In this document: piece after piece, positions 31,279 to 40,753 of the stretch
How the letters are laid out: each line of letters opens with the position of its first letter
How positions within the stretch are numbered: the first letter of the stretch is position 1
NCBI RefSeq assembly: GCF_003203515.1
Contig: NZ_BGNG01000005.1
Span: forward strand, 124,001 to 188,000
Length of the DNA: 64,000 nt
Origin: Glaciecola sp. KUL10
Lineage (GTDB): Bacteria > Pseudomonadota > Gammaproteobacteria > Enterobacterales > Alteromonadaceae
Direction of reading: 5' to 3'
Translations under genes and position numbers: made by a program
The notes under the pieces: model-generated
What the model saw: the letters and a program-made list of their open reading frames with translations, nothing else
The model's database searches: none
Told to the model about the DNA's origin: nothing

Positions 31279-31791
31279 TCAGGCATCTAGCCCATCAAGC
31301 TTACTTTCAATTTCTGATTTAAACTTAAATAAAAACTTCATTTCTCTGAGTTTTTCAGCGGCTGTTTTGTTGTCTTCATCGGTTTGCGTCGCTAACAAGG
31401 CGGACAGTGCTTGCGTTTGAGCTTGGATATCATCATCGCTTTGTTTCGCTAATAATTGAAGACTCGCCACATCGTTTGCATCTTCAAGCGATTCTCGCCA
31501 TTCCATTTGCTGCATCAAAAACTCGACATTACCGACGGTTTCTTGCTCACTCGCAAGCTCAAGCCCACGTAGCTGTAGCAAATGCTCGGCGCGTGCAATG
31601 GGCGACTTTAATACCGTATATGCATCGTTGACTTGTGCATTTTTTTGCATGGTAAGGCGCTTTTGCTGATCACTGGCATTTGCAAAACGGTCTGGGTGCG
31701 TCATTTTTTGCAAGGTTTGATAATTTTGCTTGAGCTTATCAAGGTCGACTTCAAACTGCTCTGGTAAGTTATACAATGAAAAATAATTCAT
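31279..31791 (-). CDS. hscB: HscB, J-domain cochaperone of HscA
   Basis: Stimulates HscA ATPase activity and delivers IscU. 170 residues. N-terminal J domain with HPD at residues 32-34, followed by a three-helix C-terminal domain that binds IscU. It is separated from iscA upstream by 110 bases that hold a strong hairpin with a T-tract. Confidence 0.96.
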   Translation of the reverse strand: MNYFSLYNLPEQFEVDLDKLKQNYQTLQKMTHPDRFANASDQQKRLTMQKNAQVNDAYTVLKSPIARAEHLLQLRGLELASEQETVGNVEFLMQQMEWRESLEDANDVASLQLLAKQSDDDIQAQTQALSALLATQTDEDNKTAAEKLREMKFLFKFKSEIESKLDGLDA

Positions 31792-31842
31792 TAATAAGCT
31801 CTTTTTTGCACATTAAAATAAAGAAAACATCGGGCTAATTGT

Positions 31843-31880
31843 AAAAAAACTGTTCGTAAGAATCCTTGCGAACAGTTTTA
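31843..31880 (-). terminator. Terminator or attenuator between iscA and hscB
   Basis: An about 15-bp stem (AAAACTGTTCG on the outer part, inner AAG/CTT with one G-T pair, 4-base AATC/GATT loop) is followed on the minus strand by T7. As it lies inside the isc operon, it probably lowers hscBA-fdx transcription relative to iscRSUA. Confidence 0.75.
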
Positions 31881-31901
31881 ATTTAGCTGATGTGCGACCG
31901 T

Positions 31902-32225
31902 TTAAACGTTGAAACTTTCACCACAACCACATTCGCCGTTGGCGTTAGGGTTGTTAAACAAAAAACCTTCGTTTAGGCCTTCTTTGGCAAAGTCCAACTC
32001 GGTACCGTCTAAGTATACCAAGCTCTTACCGTCAATGATGATATTCACACCGTTGTCAGTGAACATTTCGTCGTCTTCATTGAGATCGTCAACAAACTCC
32101 AGTACGTAGGCTAAGCCCGAGCAGCCGGTTGTTTTTACACCTAAGCGAATACCCAACCCTGACCCGCGGTTTTCTAAAAATGACTTAGCCCGCTGAGCTG
32201 CTGAATCTGAAACTTTGATACCCAC
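31902..32225 (-). CDS. iscA: IscA, A-type Fe-S carrier
   Basis: Carrier or iron-delivery protein for Fe-S assembly. 107 residues. The three conserved cysteines are Cys35 (TTGCSGLAY) and Cys99/Cys101 (GECGCGESF). It follows iscU by 37 bases in the isc operon. Confidence 0.97.
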   Translation of the reverse strand: MGIKVSDSAAQRAKSFLENRGSGLGIRLGVKTTGCSGLAYVLEFVDDLNEDDEMFTDNGVNIIIDGKSLVYLDGTELDFAKEGLNEGFLFNNPNANGECGCGESFNV

Positions 32226-32262
32226 TTTTTAACTCTCCTATCTAACGACCAAAAGCTAGCGT

Positions 32263-32643
32263 TTACTTGTGCTTGCTTTTGTAGTCTTCAACTGCTGCTT
32301 TGATGGCATCTTCAGCCAAAATTGAGCAGTGAATCTTTACCGGTGGTAGCGCTAGTTCTTCGGCAATGTCAGTATTTTTAATAGACGTTGCTTCGTCGAT
32401 CGATTTACCTTTCACCCACTCAGTGACCAAAGAGCTTGATGCGATAGCTGAACCACAACCGTATGTTTTAAACTTAGCGTCTTCAATAATGCCGTTTTCA
32501 CCGACTTTTAATTGAAGCTTCATCACGTCACCACATGCAGGTGCGCCGACCATGCCAGTCGCTACGCTTGGATCATTTTTATCAAATCCGCCCACGTTTC
32601 TTGGGTTTTCGTAATGGTCGATTACTTTTTCGCTGTAAGCCAT
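32263..32643 (-). CDS. iscU: IscU, Fe-S cluster scaffold
   Basis: Scaffold on which IscS builds the [2Fe-2S] cluster. 126 residues. Ligands Cys37 (APACGDV), Cys63 (YGCGSA) and Cys106 (KIHCSILA) are present, as is the HscA recognition motif LPPVK at 99-103. It lies between iscS and iscA. Confidence 0.98.
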   Translation of the reverse strand: MAYSEKVIDHYENPRNVGGFDKNDPSVATGMVGAPACGDVMKLQLKVGENGIIEDAKFKTYGCGSAIASSSLVTEWVKGKSIDEATSIKNTDIAEELALPPVKIHCSILAEDAIKAAVEDYKSKHK

Positions 32644-32740
32644 GTTATTTGCCTCGGTAAATATTCTATAAATTATAAACTGTTTGTTAGCTAAGTGCCG
32701 CTAATACATTCGTATTGATAAACTAGCTCCGCTCGCTTAA

Positions 32741-33964
32741 TTAGTGCGCAGCCCACTCAACTGTGTCTAAATCGATGCCTTCTTTGTACATATCCCAAAG
32801 TGGTGACATTTCACGAAGTTTATCGATTGCATTGCGAATCACATTGATAACGTAGTCAATCTCGGCTTCTGTTGTAAATCGGCCAATACTAAAACGAATT
32901 GAGCTGTGTGCTAATTCGTCATTGAGGCCAAGTGCTCTAAGCACATAAGACGGCTCTAAACTTGCTGATGTACATGCAGAACCCGATGATACTGCCATGT
33001 CTTTAAGGGCCATAATCAATGACTCACCTTCAACGTAAGCAAAGCTGATGTTTAAGTTGTGCGCAACGCGGCTGTCCATATCGCCATTTAAGTAAACAGC
33101 TTCAATGTCTTTCACGCCATTCCAAAGCTTGTCACGCAACATTTTAACGCGCTCGTTTTCAGTCGCCATTTCTTCTTTAGCAAGTCTGAATGCCTCACCC
33201 ATACCCACAATTTGGTGAGTTGCTAAGGTACCTGAACGCATGCCGCGCTCATGACCGCCGCCGTGGATTTGCGCTTCTATTCTAACGCGAGGTTTACGGC
33301 TGACATATAATGCGCCGATACCTTTTGGACCGTAAGTTTTGTGCGCAGAAAATGACATTAAATCAACCGGTAAGGCTTGAAGATCGATTGGCACCTTGCC
33401 TGTACTTTGCGCTGCATCAACGTGGAATAATACCTTACGTTCGCGGCATAGTTTGCCGATAGCTTCGATGTCTTGAATCACACCGATTTCGTTATTCACG
33501 TGCATGATGCTCACAAGCACAGTGTCATCACGCATTTCAGCTTCTAATTTAGCAAGATCTACCAAGCCATTTGGCTCTGGCATCATGTAAGTAACTTCAA
33601 ACCCTTCGCGCTCAAGCTGACGCGTGGTGTCTAATACCGCTTTGTGCTCTGTTTTAAGCGTGATGATGTGCTTACCGCGTTTTTGGTAAAACGTTGCTGC
33701 GCCTTTTATAGCAAGGTTGTTTGATTCAGTCGCACCCGATGTGAATACTATTTCACGAGGGTCGGCATTAACTAGCTCGGCAATTTGATTACGCGCTATA
33801 TCAACCGCTTCTTCTGCTACCCAACCAAATTTGTGCGAGCGTGATGCAGGATTTCCGAAATTGCCTTCATTGGTCAGGCATTCTTTCATTTTTTCTGCGA
33901 CACGTGGGTCTACTGGTGTAGTAGAAGAATAATCTAAATAAATGGGTAATTGGATATCGCTCAT
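32741..33964 (-). CDS. iscS: IscS, cysteine desulfurase
   Basis: PLP enzyme that takes sulfur from cysteine for Fe-S clusters, tRNA thiolation and other uses. 407 residues. The PLP lysine lies in [10 protein letters not shown], and the persulfide-forming Cys in [14 protein letters not shown] near residue 331. It follows iscR by 12 bases. Confidence 0.98.
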   Translation of the reverse strand: MSDIQLPIYLDYSSTTPVDPRVAEKMKECLTNEGNFGNPASRSHKFGWVAEEAVDIARNQIAELVNADPREIVFTSGATESNNLAIKGAATFYQKRGKHIITLKTEHKAVLDTTRQLEREGFEVTYMMPEPNGLVDLAKLEAEMRDDTVLVSIMHVNNEIGVIQDIEAIGKLCRERKVLFHVDAAQSTGKVPIDLQALPVDLMSFSAHKTYGPKGIGALYVSRKPRVRIEAQIHGGGHERGMRSGTLATHQIVGMGEAFRLAKEEMATENERVKMLRDKLWNGVKDIEAVYLNGDMDSRVAHNLNISFAYVEGESLIMALKDMAVSSGSACTSASLEPSYVLRALGLNDELAHSSIRFSIGRFTTEAEIDYVINVIRNAIDKLREMSPLWDMYKEGIDLDTVEWAAH

Positions 33965-33976
33965 TATTCGCTCCGA

Positions 33977-34465
33977 TTAAAGCTGCATGCTTATTTCAAT
34001 GTCGCTAATTAAATTCTTGGCGTTCAGTTTGCTATCATCTTGCCTGTCCGCTACTTCTTTTACTTCGTTTTGCTGCATAAGTTCAGCAATGGTGATGCCA
34101 TTTAAAAATTGTGTGATTCGATCGCTCAAATCCTGCCACAGTGAATGCGTTAAGCAACGTTCACCACCTTGGCAATCTGACTGTCCTTGGCATCGAGTGG
34201 CGTCCACGGTTTCATCAACCGCTCTGATCACTTCTCCAATGGCTATTAACGAAGCATCTTTACCTAATTGGTATCCGCCGCCTGGGCCGCGCACACTGGA
34301 AACAAGTTCGCGTTTGCGCAATCTTGAAAATAACTGTTCGAGATAAGATAAAGATATTTCTTGTCGTTCAGAGATATCAGCAAGCGAAACAGGCCCACGA
34401 CGAGAATGCAGCGCAACGTCTAACATTGCGGTAACAGCGTAGCGTCCTTTGGAAGTCAATTTCAT
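33977..34465 (-). CDS. iscR: IscR, Fe-S-sensing Rrf2-family regulator
   Basis: Transcription regulator that represses the isc operon when it carries a [2Fe-2S] cluster. 162 residues. N-terminal winged helix (residues ~1-70), then cluster ligands Cys92, Cys98 and Cys104 and the nearby His107. The C-terminal tail is a little longer than needed for the domain. Two IscR-type boxes lie just upstream, so autoregulation is expected. Confidence 0.97.
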   Translation of the reverse strand: MKLTSKGRYAVTAMLDVALHSRRGPVSLADISERQEISLSYLEQLFSRLRKRELVSSVRGPGGGYQLGKDASLIAIGEVIRAVDETVDATRCQGQSDCQGGERCLTHSLWQDLSDRITQFLNGITIAELMQQNEVKEVADRQDDSKLNAKNLISDIEISMQL

Positions 34466-34507
34466 CTAAACTATCACTCTACTGAACTAAAGATGCCGAG
34501 ATTTTAT

Positions 34508-34557
34508 ATACTTGACTATTTTTGTCAAGTATATACCTGACTAAAATAGTAGGTTAT
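34508..34557 (-). promoter_or_regulatory. Tandem IscR type 1 boxes upstream of iscR
   Basis: The first box (34508-34532) is a perfect palindrome, ATACTTGAC-N7-GTCAAGTAT. The second (34533-34557) reads ATACCTGACTAAAAT-AGTAGGTTAT and fits the published type 1 pattern with a few mismatches. They abut and lie 43-92 bases before the iscR start, overlapping the likely promoter. Confidence 0.8.
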
Positions 34558-34590
34558 TTGTAAATAGGTGGAAAAAGACGCTTAAGAGTA

Positions 34591-35025
34591 CTAATTCCTC
34601 AGTTCTGCTCTCCGCATTGGCATACCATCGACATCTGCAAATACTTGTTTTAGGTCAATACTGCCATTTTCAAACTCATAAAATGACTTGGTGCCACCGT
34701 CCAAGCCAATCAAAATTGCTTTTTTATCGCCCATACGGGTTTTAAGGGCGGATGTATCTATATTTATAGCGTTAAAATGAGAGTTATTTGGCTGATAAAT
34801 ACTTGTTGTGTTCTCGCCAATTATAAAAACGAGCAGCTTTCGTTCATTTAGCTCGCTAGCATTTTGCGTTAGTTGAGATTTTAAAAGTGTATCATCGCTT
34901 TGTTTTCTAATTAGTAAAACGCGATATTCCCATTTCAATTCATTAAGCGTCGCCACTGATGAAGCCATTGCATCAATGGACATAACAGCTATCAGTATGA
35001 AAAAGTATTTGATTGATATGCGCAT
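34591..35025 (-). CDS. DUF4174 family exported protein
   Basis: Protein of 144 residues with a signal peptide (about residues 1-21, cut near AMAS) and a DUF4174 domain: LKWEYRVLLIR near the start, LLVFIIGEN in the middle and GLDGGTKSFYE near the end. Structural analogues are thioredoxin-like, but the CxxC motif is absent here. It lies between cysE (2 bases upstream) and iscR, probably cotranscribed with trmJ-cysE. Function unknown. Confidence 0.8.
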   Translation of the reverse strand: MRISIKYFFILIAVMSIDAMASSVATLNELKWEYRVLLIRKQSDDTLLKSQLTQNASELNERKLLVFIIGENTTSIYQPNNSHFNAINIDTSALKTRMGDKKAILIGLDGGTKSFYEFENGSIDLKQVFADVDGMPMRRAELRN

Positions 35026-35027
35026 GC

Positions 35028-35840
35028 TTAAATATGTGGATCAAACGCTTCGACTTGCGCCTTTTTTAGGACTGGAGAGATCCCAGTATCAGCAAAATCA
35101 GCAACATTGAGCTTCGGAATAGACTCAGTGCACACATCGCCACCCAATAACTGAATGACTTTGCACATTTCTTCGACTTTACTGTCCATTTGATGGACGT
35201 GTTCTAGCATGATACCCAATGCATTCGCCACTGGGTCTGGGTTATCAACTGATACAGCATAAGCATCGAAGCCATATTGCTGCGCGATTTTCTTACGGTT
35301 CTCGCTAAGTGCTTCGTCAACCACCGGCTTTTGAAGTAAAACGCGACCGGGGATCCCGACACAAGTCGCATTTTCAGGCACATCTTTCACGACAACTGAG
35401 TTTGATCCAATGCGAGCTGACTCTCCTATTTCGATCGGCCCAAGCACTTGTGCACCCGCGCCGACCACAACATTATTGAGCAGTGTTGGGTGCCGTTTAC
35501 CGGCTTTCCAGCTTGTTCCACCCAAGGTTACTCCGTGATAAAGCGTCACATCGTCACCCACGATAGCCGTTTCGCCAATCACGACGCCCATGCCGTGATC
35601 AATGAACACGCGTCTGCCTAAAGTCGCACCAGGGTGTATTTCAATTCCGGTCAAAAATCTCCCTAAATTAGAAGTAAACCTTGCTAACCACTTCAACCCT
35701 AACGACCATAATTTATGACTAAAACGGTGTATCCACACCGCGTGCAAGCCAGGATAGTTAAATAGAACTTCAAGCGTATTGCGCGCGGCTGGGTCACGCT
35801 TAAATACGCTTTTTATATCTTCTTTTATGTAGCTAAGCAC
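35028..35840 (-). CDS. cysE: Serine O-acetyltransferase
   Basis: Makes O-acetylserine from serine and acetyl-CoA, the committed step to cysteine. 270 residues. The N-terminal helical domain is followed by left-handed beta-helix hexapeptide repeats ([33 protein letters not shown]) with the catalytic Asp-His in IDHGMG. The C-terminal extension is longer than in the short plant-type forms. It shares one base with the trmJ stop and lies upstream of the isc genes, where cysteine is the sulfur donor. Confidence 0.95.
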   Translation of the reverse strand: MLSYIKEDIKSVFKRDPAARNTLEVLFNYPGLHAVWIHRFSHKLWSLGLKWLARFTSNLGRFLTGIEIHPGATLGRRVFIDHGMGVVIGETAIVGDDVTLYHGVTLGGTSWKAGKRHPTLLNNVVVGAGAQVLGPIEIGESARIGSNSVVVKDVPENATCVGIPGRVLLQKPVVDEALSENRKKIAQQYGFDAYAVSVDNPDPVANALGIMLEHVHQMDSKVEEMCKVIQLLGGDVCTESIPKLNVADFADTGISPVLKKAQVEAFDPHI

Positions 35841-36631
35841 TATTCTTTAGTTCCTGACATTTCTTGGTTTACTCGCTCGTTTATTTGGCTTTTGTCACCC
35901 GCATTCCCTTTCAACGCCACCTTATCAATTGAAGCGAGTATACCTCGCAAAATATTTAACTCCTGACTTTCTGGTCGGGCACGATTGAATAAACGCCTTA
36001 GTTTTGTCATCACCATACCAGGGTGATTTTTTACAATAAAATTGGTTTGTGACAAGGTTTTCTCTAGATGCACATAAAACCGCTCTAAATCTTCACTTAG
36101 CGGATATTCAGGGATCTCGCTCGGTGCTTGTTGTGACGCCTGTTGGTCAAGGTAGTTAACGCGAATCTCGTAACACAAAGTTTGAACAGCTGCGGCTAAA
36201 TTCAAAGAGCTATATTCAGGATTAGCAGGAATGCACACATGGAAGTGGCACTGCTGCAACTCTTCATTGCTCAAACCGTTATTTTCGCGACCGAAGACCA
36301 ATGCAACGGGATATTTGCTAGCTTCAACGACTAGTTTTTCACCGCACTCTCTAGGCTCGAGCATCGGCCAAGGCAATGTTCTTGATCGTGCCGATGTCCC
36401 CACCACTAAGCCACAATCAGCGACTGCTTCTTCAAGACTTGAAACAATCGTTGCATCAGCTAACACATCACCCGCACCTGCTGCTAAGGCACTGCTTTTT
36501 CCATCTGGTGGCGAAACAGGATCAACGAGGTACAGAGAGCTCAACCCCATTGTTTTCATGGCACGAGCAGCTGAACCTATATTGCCAGTATGTGAAGTGT
36601 TAACGAGGACGATGCGAATATTTTCAAGCAT
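35840..36631 (-). CDS. trmJ: TrmJ, tRNA (cytidine/uridine-2'-O)-methyltransferase, position 32
   Basis: SPOUT methyltransferase that makes Cm32/Um32 in tRNAs. I chose the ATG at 36631 (263 residues), which gives the family-typical [19 protein letters not shown]; an upstream extension to 36685 is unconserved. The knot motifs are [16 protein letters not shown] and [17 protein letters not shown]. It is divergent from suhB and upstream of iscR, the E. coli order apart from the inserted cysE and DUF4174. Confidence 0.95.
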   Translation of the reverse strand: MLENIRIVLVNTSHTGNIGSAARAMKTMGLSSLYLVDPVSPPDGKSSALAAGAGDVLADATIVSSLEEAVADCGLVVGTSARSRTLPWPMLEPRECGEKLVVEASKYPVALVFGRENNGLSNEELQQCHFHVCIPANPEYSSLNLAAAVQTLCYEIRVNYLDQQASQQAPSEIPEYPLSEDLERFYVHLEKTLSQTNFIVKNHPGMVMTKLRRLFNRARPESQELNILRGILASIDKVALKGNAGDKSQINERVNQEMSGTKE

Positions 36632-36796
36632 GTTAATTGCCTTGGCAGATGGCCTTGGTGTTAATTTAGCGCGAGATAATATCACGAATGTTTTTACTCG
36701 CTCTAGTGTTTCTGCTACACTCGCGCTCGTTTTTTGACCGATGCATGTATTTTACGGCGTCGGGTTAATGTTCTTTTCAAAATTTGGTGGTTTATT

Positions 36797-37573
36797 ATGC
36801 ATCCTATGCTCAATATTGCTGTGCGTGCTGCGCGCTCGGCTGGTTCGGTTATCGCTCGTGGTTTCGAAAATATCGACGACTTAGAAATTCAACAAAAAGG
36901 CGCAAATGACTTTGTTACTAAAGTCGACAAGGAAGCAGAACAAGCCATCATCAGTAAAATTCAACAAAGCTACCCTGACCATATGTTTGTTGGTGAAGAA
37001 GGCGGCGTTGTTGAAGGTAATGCAGATTTCAAATGGGTTATCGATCCACTTGATGGCACGACCAACTTCATCAAGGGTATCCCACATTTTTGTGTATCTA
37101 TTGCGCTTCTATATAAAGGACGTCTAGATCAAGCAGTTGTTTTCGATCCTATTCGCGGCGAATTGTTCACTGCAAGCCGCGGCAACGGTGCTCAACTTAA
37201 TGGCAAACGCATTCGTGCGAGCCAAGCGAAAGAACTGTCTAATACTGTTTTGGCGACTGCGTTTCCGTTTAAAGACAGAGACTACCTTGACATTTATATG
37301 GCAAGCTTCAAAGAAATCTTTAGTCAAGCGGGTGATATTCGCCGTGGTGGTTCTGCTGCGCTCGATTTGGCGTATGTGGCTGCTGGTCGCGTTGATGGTT
37401 ATTGGGAAAAAGGCATTAAACCTTGGGATATCGCTGCAGGTGAATTAATCGCACGTGAAGCAGGCGCGCTTGTGACTGATTTTAAAGGCGGAAATGATCC
37501 GATGCATTCTGGTGAGATTGTAGCTGGTTCTGCGCGAGTGGTTCAGGCACTAGTTAAACAGTTAAAAAAGTAA
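36797..37573 (+). CDS. suhB: SuhB, inositol-1-monophosphatase family
   Basis: Mg-dependent, lithium-sensitive phosphatase that in E. coli also binds the rRNA antitermination complex. I chose the ATG at 36797 (258 residues, MHPMLNIAVRAAR), with GGTGG upstream. Metal-site motifs are GEEGG, DPLDGTTNF and KPWDIAAG, and the family motif GGSAALDLAYVAAGR is present. It is divergent from trmJ. Confidence 0.97.
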   Translation: MHPMLNIAVRAARSAGSVIARGFENIDDLEIQQKGANDFVTKVDKEAEQAIISKIQQSYPDHMFVGEEGGVVEGNADFKWVIDPLDGTTNFIKGIPHFCVSIALLYKGRLDQAVVFDPIRGELFTASRGNGAQLNGKRIRASQAKELSNTVLATAFPFKDRDYLDIYMASFKEIFSQAGDIRRGGSAALDLAYVAAGRVDGYWEKGIKPWDIAAGELIAREAGALVTDFKGGNDPMHSGEIVAGSARVVQALVKQLKK

Positions 37574-37583
37574 TAAACGAGGC

Positions 37584-38615
37584 CTAAGTATGTTGCCCAT
37601 TGAAGTTTTCAATGGGCAAATTTCTCAAACTCTGATTGGACTTCCCAGCGGTTTCGCCAATCACGTTTTCAACATCACATCCATTTTTTGTATTACTTTT
37701 CACGCGGTATAATGCCTCATCGGCAGTAGAAAAAAGCTCAATAGGATCAAGTGCGGAACAGGGATATGCAGTAGCGCCACCAATACTCACAGTTACAAAC
37801 GATGTCGCCTTTGAGTCTTCATGTTGAATTCTTAAACCACGAACCGCATTCAAAACGTCTTGAGACTTGGAAATTAATCCATCAGGTGAACATTCAGGTA
37901 ATAATATAACGAACTCTTCGCCACCATACCTGGCAACCAAATCATATTTTCGCCCCCCCATGCCCTTCAAAGCGGAGCCAATCTTTTTCAAACATTTATC
38001 ACCCGCTGCATGACCATATCGGTCATTAAAAAGTTTAAAATAGTCAATATCGAGTACCATTAAACTCAAAGACTGTTTGTACTGCAAACAAAGTTGCCAT
38101 TCTGCAGCAAATAGTTCATCGTAGCGCCTGCGATTCGCCAATCCTGTTAATGCATCCTGACTTGCTAACTGAATCGTATCCAAAAGCTTTCGTGCTATGC
38201 CTAGCTGTGCTTTTATCCTTAAAATAAGCTCAATAACATCATAAGGTTTAGTAATATAATCGACACAACCAAGCTCGAAGGCTTTCTTTTTATAAATGGA
38301 TTGGTCCATTGAAGAAACCATGATCACTGGCGTTGTTCGGGTATAAGGATTACTTTTTAGATAACTTAGTAATTCATAGCCGTATTCCTTATCCAACATA
38401 ACGTCGAGCAAGATAATATCTGGCGTATGAATTTCAACTTGCCGTTTAGCATCACTGATTGTCTGTGCAAAGCTTAACGTGTATTGCTTACCCAACAAAG
38501 CAGATAAAAGTTGCAAAGCAGAGAGGGAGTCGTCGACGACCAATACTTTCTGAGCATTTTCCACACAGGAGTCAGGTAAATGTCTAACCTCATTAGATTG
38601 GTTGACTACTGGCAT
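37584..38615 (-). CDS. Response-regulator diguanylate cyclase (REC-GGDEF)
   Basis: Cytosolic two-component output enzyme that makes c-di-GMP. The receiver domain spans about residues 22-140, with acidic residues DD28-29, phosphoacceptor Asp71 (ILLDVML) and the conserved Lys in ITKPYD. The GGDEF domain at about 175-330 has GGEEF and an RxxD inhibitory site (RKYD) five residues upstream. No histidine kinase lies next to it. The 3' end converges on suhB and includes a stem-loop. Confidence 0.92.
   Translation of the reverse strand: MPVVNQSNEVRHLPDSCVENAQKVLVVDDSLSALQLLSALLGKQYTLSFAQTISDAKRQVEIHTPDIILLDVMLDKEYGYELLSYLKSNPYTRTTPVIMVSSMDQSIYKKKAFELGCVDYITKPYDVIELILRIKAQLGIARKLLDTIQLASQDALTGLANRRRYDELFAAEWQLCLQYKQSLSLMVLDIDYFKLFNDRYGHAAGDKCLKKIGSALKGMGGRKYDLVARYGGEEFVILLPECSPDGLISKSQDVLNAVRGLRIQHEDSKATSFVTVSIGGATAYPCSALDPIELFSTADEALYRVKSNTKNGCDVENVIGETAGKSNQSLRNLPIENFNGQHT
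37593..37619 (+). terminator. Stem-loop, likely suhB terminator, inside the 3' end of the convergent gene
   Basis: A perfect 12-bp stem (TTGCCCATTGAA/TTCAATGGGCAA, 3-base loop) 20 bases after the suhB stop is followed by ATTTCT. It lies in the last codons of the convergent diguanylate cyclase gene. The T-tract is short, so efficiency is uncertain. Confidence 0.6.
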
Positions 38616-38879
38616 AATGTGACCACTTATCCTTCACCTAAGCTAAATTGACCACCTTAATATAACCTTTTTACTAGCCCTTGTGCAGTATTCAAGTGAT
38701 AACTAGACTTATGTATAAGATTAAGCGCCAATGGGATATCAAACACACGCTAGGCAGCGCCTATCATTCATCACGGTTTTATCACGGGCACCTATTAATT
38801 TGTTAAGCATTTGTGAATTTATATTTAACTGCAGAAGCTATTATTAAAGCAACATAGTCTTAACGAAGAACAAAGTCTT

Positions 38880-39803
38880 ATGACCGTACAACTTAAACTC
38901 CTGATCACTAACTTTTTAATCTTTAGCACATTATCAAGCTTTGCATTCGAATTCGATATCACTTCAGTTAGAGCAACGCTTTCTAGACCCAGTACAAGCC
39001 ACTCACTTATTTTCGCGCCTGAAAACGACGATAAAACTGCTTTTAATCTAACGCCAATTAATAACGAAAGAATTGGATTGTTTGTTGATGTTAATGGGAT
39101 CGAAATTGGATACGCAGTCGATGTACTGGCAAACGACATCGAAACAAAAACACAAAATCTGTTGTTTTCTTATCGCAAGCTAAAAAATGCAAAGATCACG
39201 CTTAACTATCAGATATTAGAAGGCCTCGATACTGAAGCAGAAAAAGTCAGCGATGGGGTTAAAGATAAACGCTTTTTTACAAGTACTAAGTCAACGAAGT
39301 TAGAGCTTTTCGGTCAACACAATCTATATACGTTTGCGGGTAAAGACTCGTTGTTTGAACACTTTTTTCTAAATCGACCGCACTTGAGTAATCGTTTCGA
39401 TTATTCTGTGAGCCTTGTCGGTGGGTGGTCAATTAAACGACTTTCGCTGGAAAACCCACAGTCTATCGTTTTCGATGCGCCATTTTTGCGTGAGCCCGTA
39501 CCCGAGGTGCCTCGCTTAAATTCCACTTCTATTAGTGCCAACCTTGGGCCATTACTATCACTGAGTTTTGAACACAATATCAGCGCATTTGTTGAGTATA
39601 AATATGGTGTAGGCCATATTCGTTCCGACAATAAAAACATTGGTTTAAAGCAGTCTGGAGAAGAAAAAGCAAGTGCGTTCGGGGTTGGAGTATCGTGGAC
39701 ATCACAAGATAAAAAAACATTGGTATTATTGCGCGCTTGGGAACAAGAAGGCCGCCACATTAACACCGCTTTTGGGGATTTATCCTTAGTGCGCTTTTTT
39801 TAA
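38880..39803 (+). CDS. Predicted outer-membrane beta-barrel protein, unknown function
   Basis: Protein of 307 residues with a signal peptide (about residues 1-22, cut near SSFA). The mature part alternates hydrophobic and polar residues in short strands with turns. It ends in LSLVRFF, a C-terminal aromatic typical of BAM substrates. It shows a loose resemblance to DUF4421-type barrels, which I cannot confirm. A 264-base region divergent from the REC-GGDEF gene precedes it. Function not recognised. Confidence 0.65.
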   Translation: MTVQLKLLITNFLIFSTLSSFAFEFDITSVRATLSRPSTSHSLIFAPENDDKTAFNLTPINNERIGLFVDVNGIEIGYAVDVLANDIETKTQNLLFSYRKLKNAKITLNYQILEGLDTEAEKVSDGVKDKRFFTSTKSTKLELFGQHNLYTFAGKDSLFEHFFLNRPHLSNRFDYSVSLVGGWSIKRLSLENPQSIVFDAPFLREPVPEVPRLNSTSISANLGPLLSLSFEHNISAFVEYKYGVGHIRSDNKNIGLKQSGEEKASAFGVGVSWTSQDKKTLVLLRAWEQEGRHINTAFGDLSLVRFF

Positions 39804-39916
39804 CCCGCTCTTAGTTAATGCAAGATTATCACTAGCAAAAATTTGTAACTGAATCAAAAGTCCACTTACACTCTAACGCAAAGAATCGACAATGTAGTGA
39901 AACTCCCGAGGTAAAA

Positions 39917-40753
39917 ATGGCATCAGACTTCCCAATCTACAAAACCTTAACACTTGAAGTTATAGATAATATTGCGCACATCACATTATCAAGACCAGAA
40001 CAACTTAATAGTATGATTACTGAATTCTGGGAGGAACTCCCCGCTTGTGTCAGCGCAATTGACGCTGAATCTGCCGCAAGAGTAATTGTTTTGAGCTCCA
40101 GCGGTAAGCACTTTTCGGCTGGTATGGATTTGTCCGTATTTAAAAACATGAGTGCTTCATTTAATGGAGAGCCCGCTAGAAGAGCAGAGGCATCTAGACG
40201 CCACATACTAAAACTGCAAGATGCGTTCAATGCACTTGAAGAATGCCGGATACCTGTTTTAGCTGCCGTACAAGGCGGTGCCATTGGTGGCGCGGTCGAT
40301 ATGCTATGTGCTTGTGACTGTCGATACAGTACCAAAGATGCTTACTTTTGTATTAAAGAGACCTCATTAGGAATGACAGCAGATGTTGGGACACTTCAAC
40401 GTTTACCGCACTTAATGTCGCAAGGCGTTGTTCGTGAACTTGCATACACTGGCCGAAACATGAGCGCAGATGAAGCACTTAGTCACGGTTTTATCAATCA
40501 AGTATTTGACGATCATGATTCAATGTTAAAAGGTGTATTTAAGATCGCTGCACACATTGCGATTAATTCCCCGATGGCAGTGGCTGGGTGTAAAGAAATG
40601 CTAAATTACGCTCGCGATAATAAGGTAAGTGAAAGTTTGAATTACATGGCCACTTGGCAGAGCGGAATGCTTCAGATGCCAGATGTACAAGAAGCAATGC
40701 AGGCAGGGCAGGAAAAACGCCACCCCGTATTTGAGCCCCTACGCAAAAAATAG
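39917..40753 (+). CDS. Crotonase-family protein, delta3,5-delta2,4-dienoyl-CoA isomerase-like
   Basis: Enoyl-CoA hydratase/isomerase fold, 278 residues. The oxyanion hole is formed by HFSAGMDLS and GGAIGGAVDML. Glu148 and Asp156, eight residues apart in KETSLGMTADVGTLQRLP, match the acid pair that defines ECH1-type dienoyl-CoA isomerases, which handle odd-position double bonds in unsaturated fatty acids. No other beta-oxidation gene is nearby. Its stop codon abuts the stop of the convergent Crp-type gene. Confidence 0.88.
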   Translation: MASDFPIYKTLTLEVIDNIAHITLSRPEQLNSMITEFWEELPACVSAIDAESAARVIVLSSSGKHFSAGMDLSVFKNMSASFNGEPARRAEASRRHILKLQDAFNALEECRIPVLAAVQGGAIGGAVDMLCACDCRYSTKDAYFCIKETSLGMTADVGTLQRLPHLMSQGVVRELAYTGRNMSADEALSHGFINQVFDDHDSMLKGVFKIAAHIAINSPMAVAGCKEMLNYARDNKVSESLNYMATWQSGMLQMPDVQEAMQAGQEKRHPVFEPLRKK

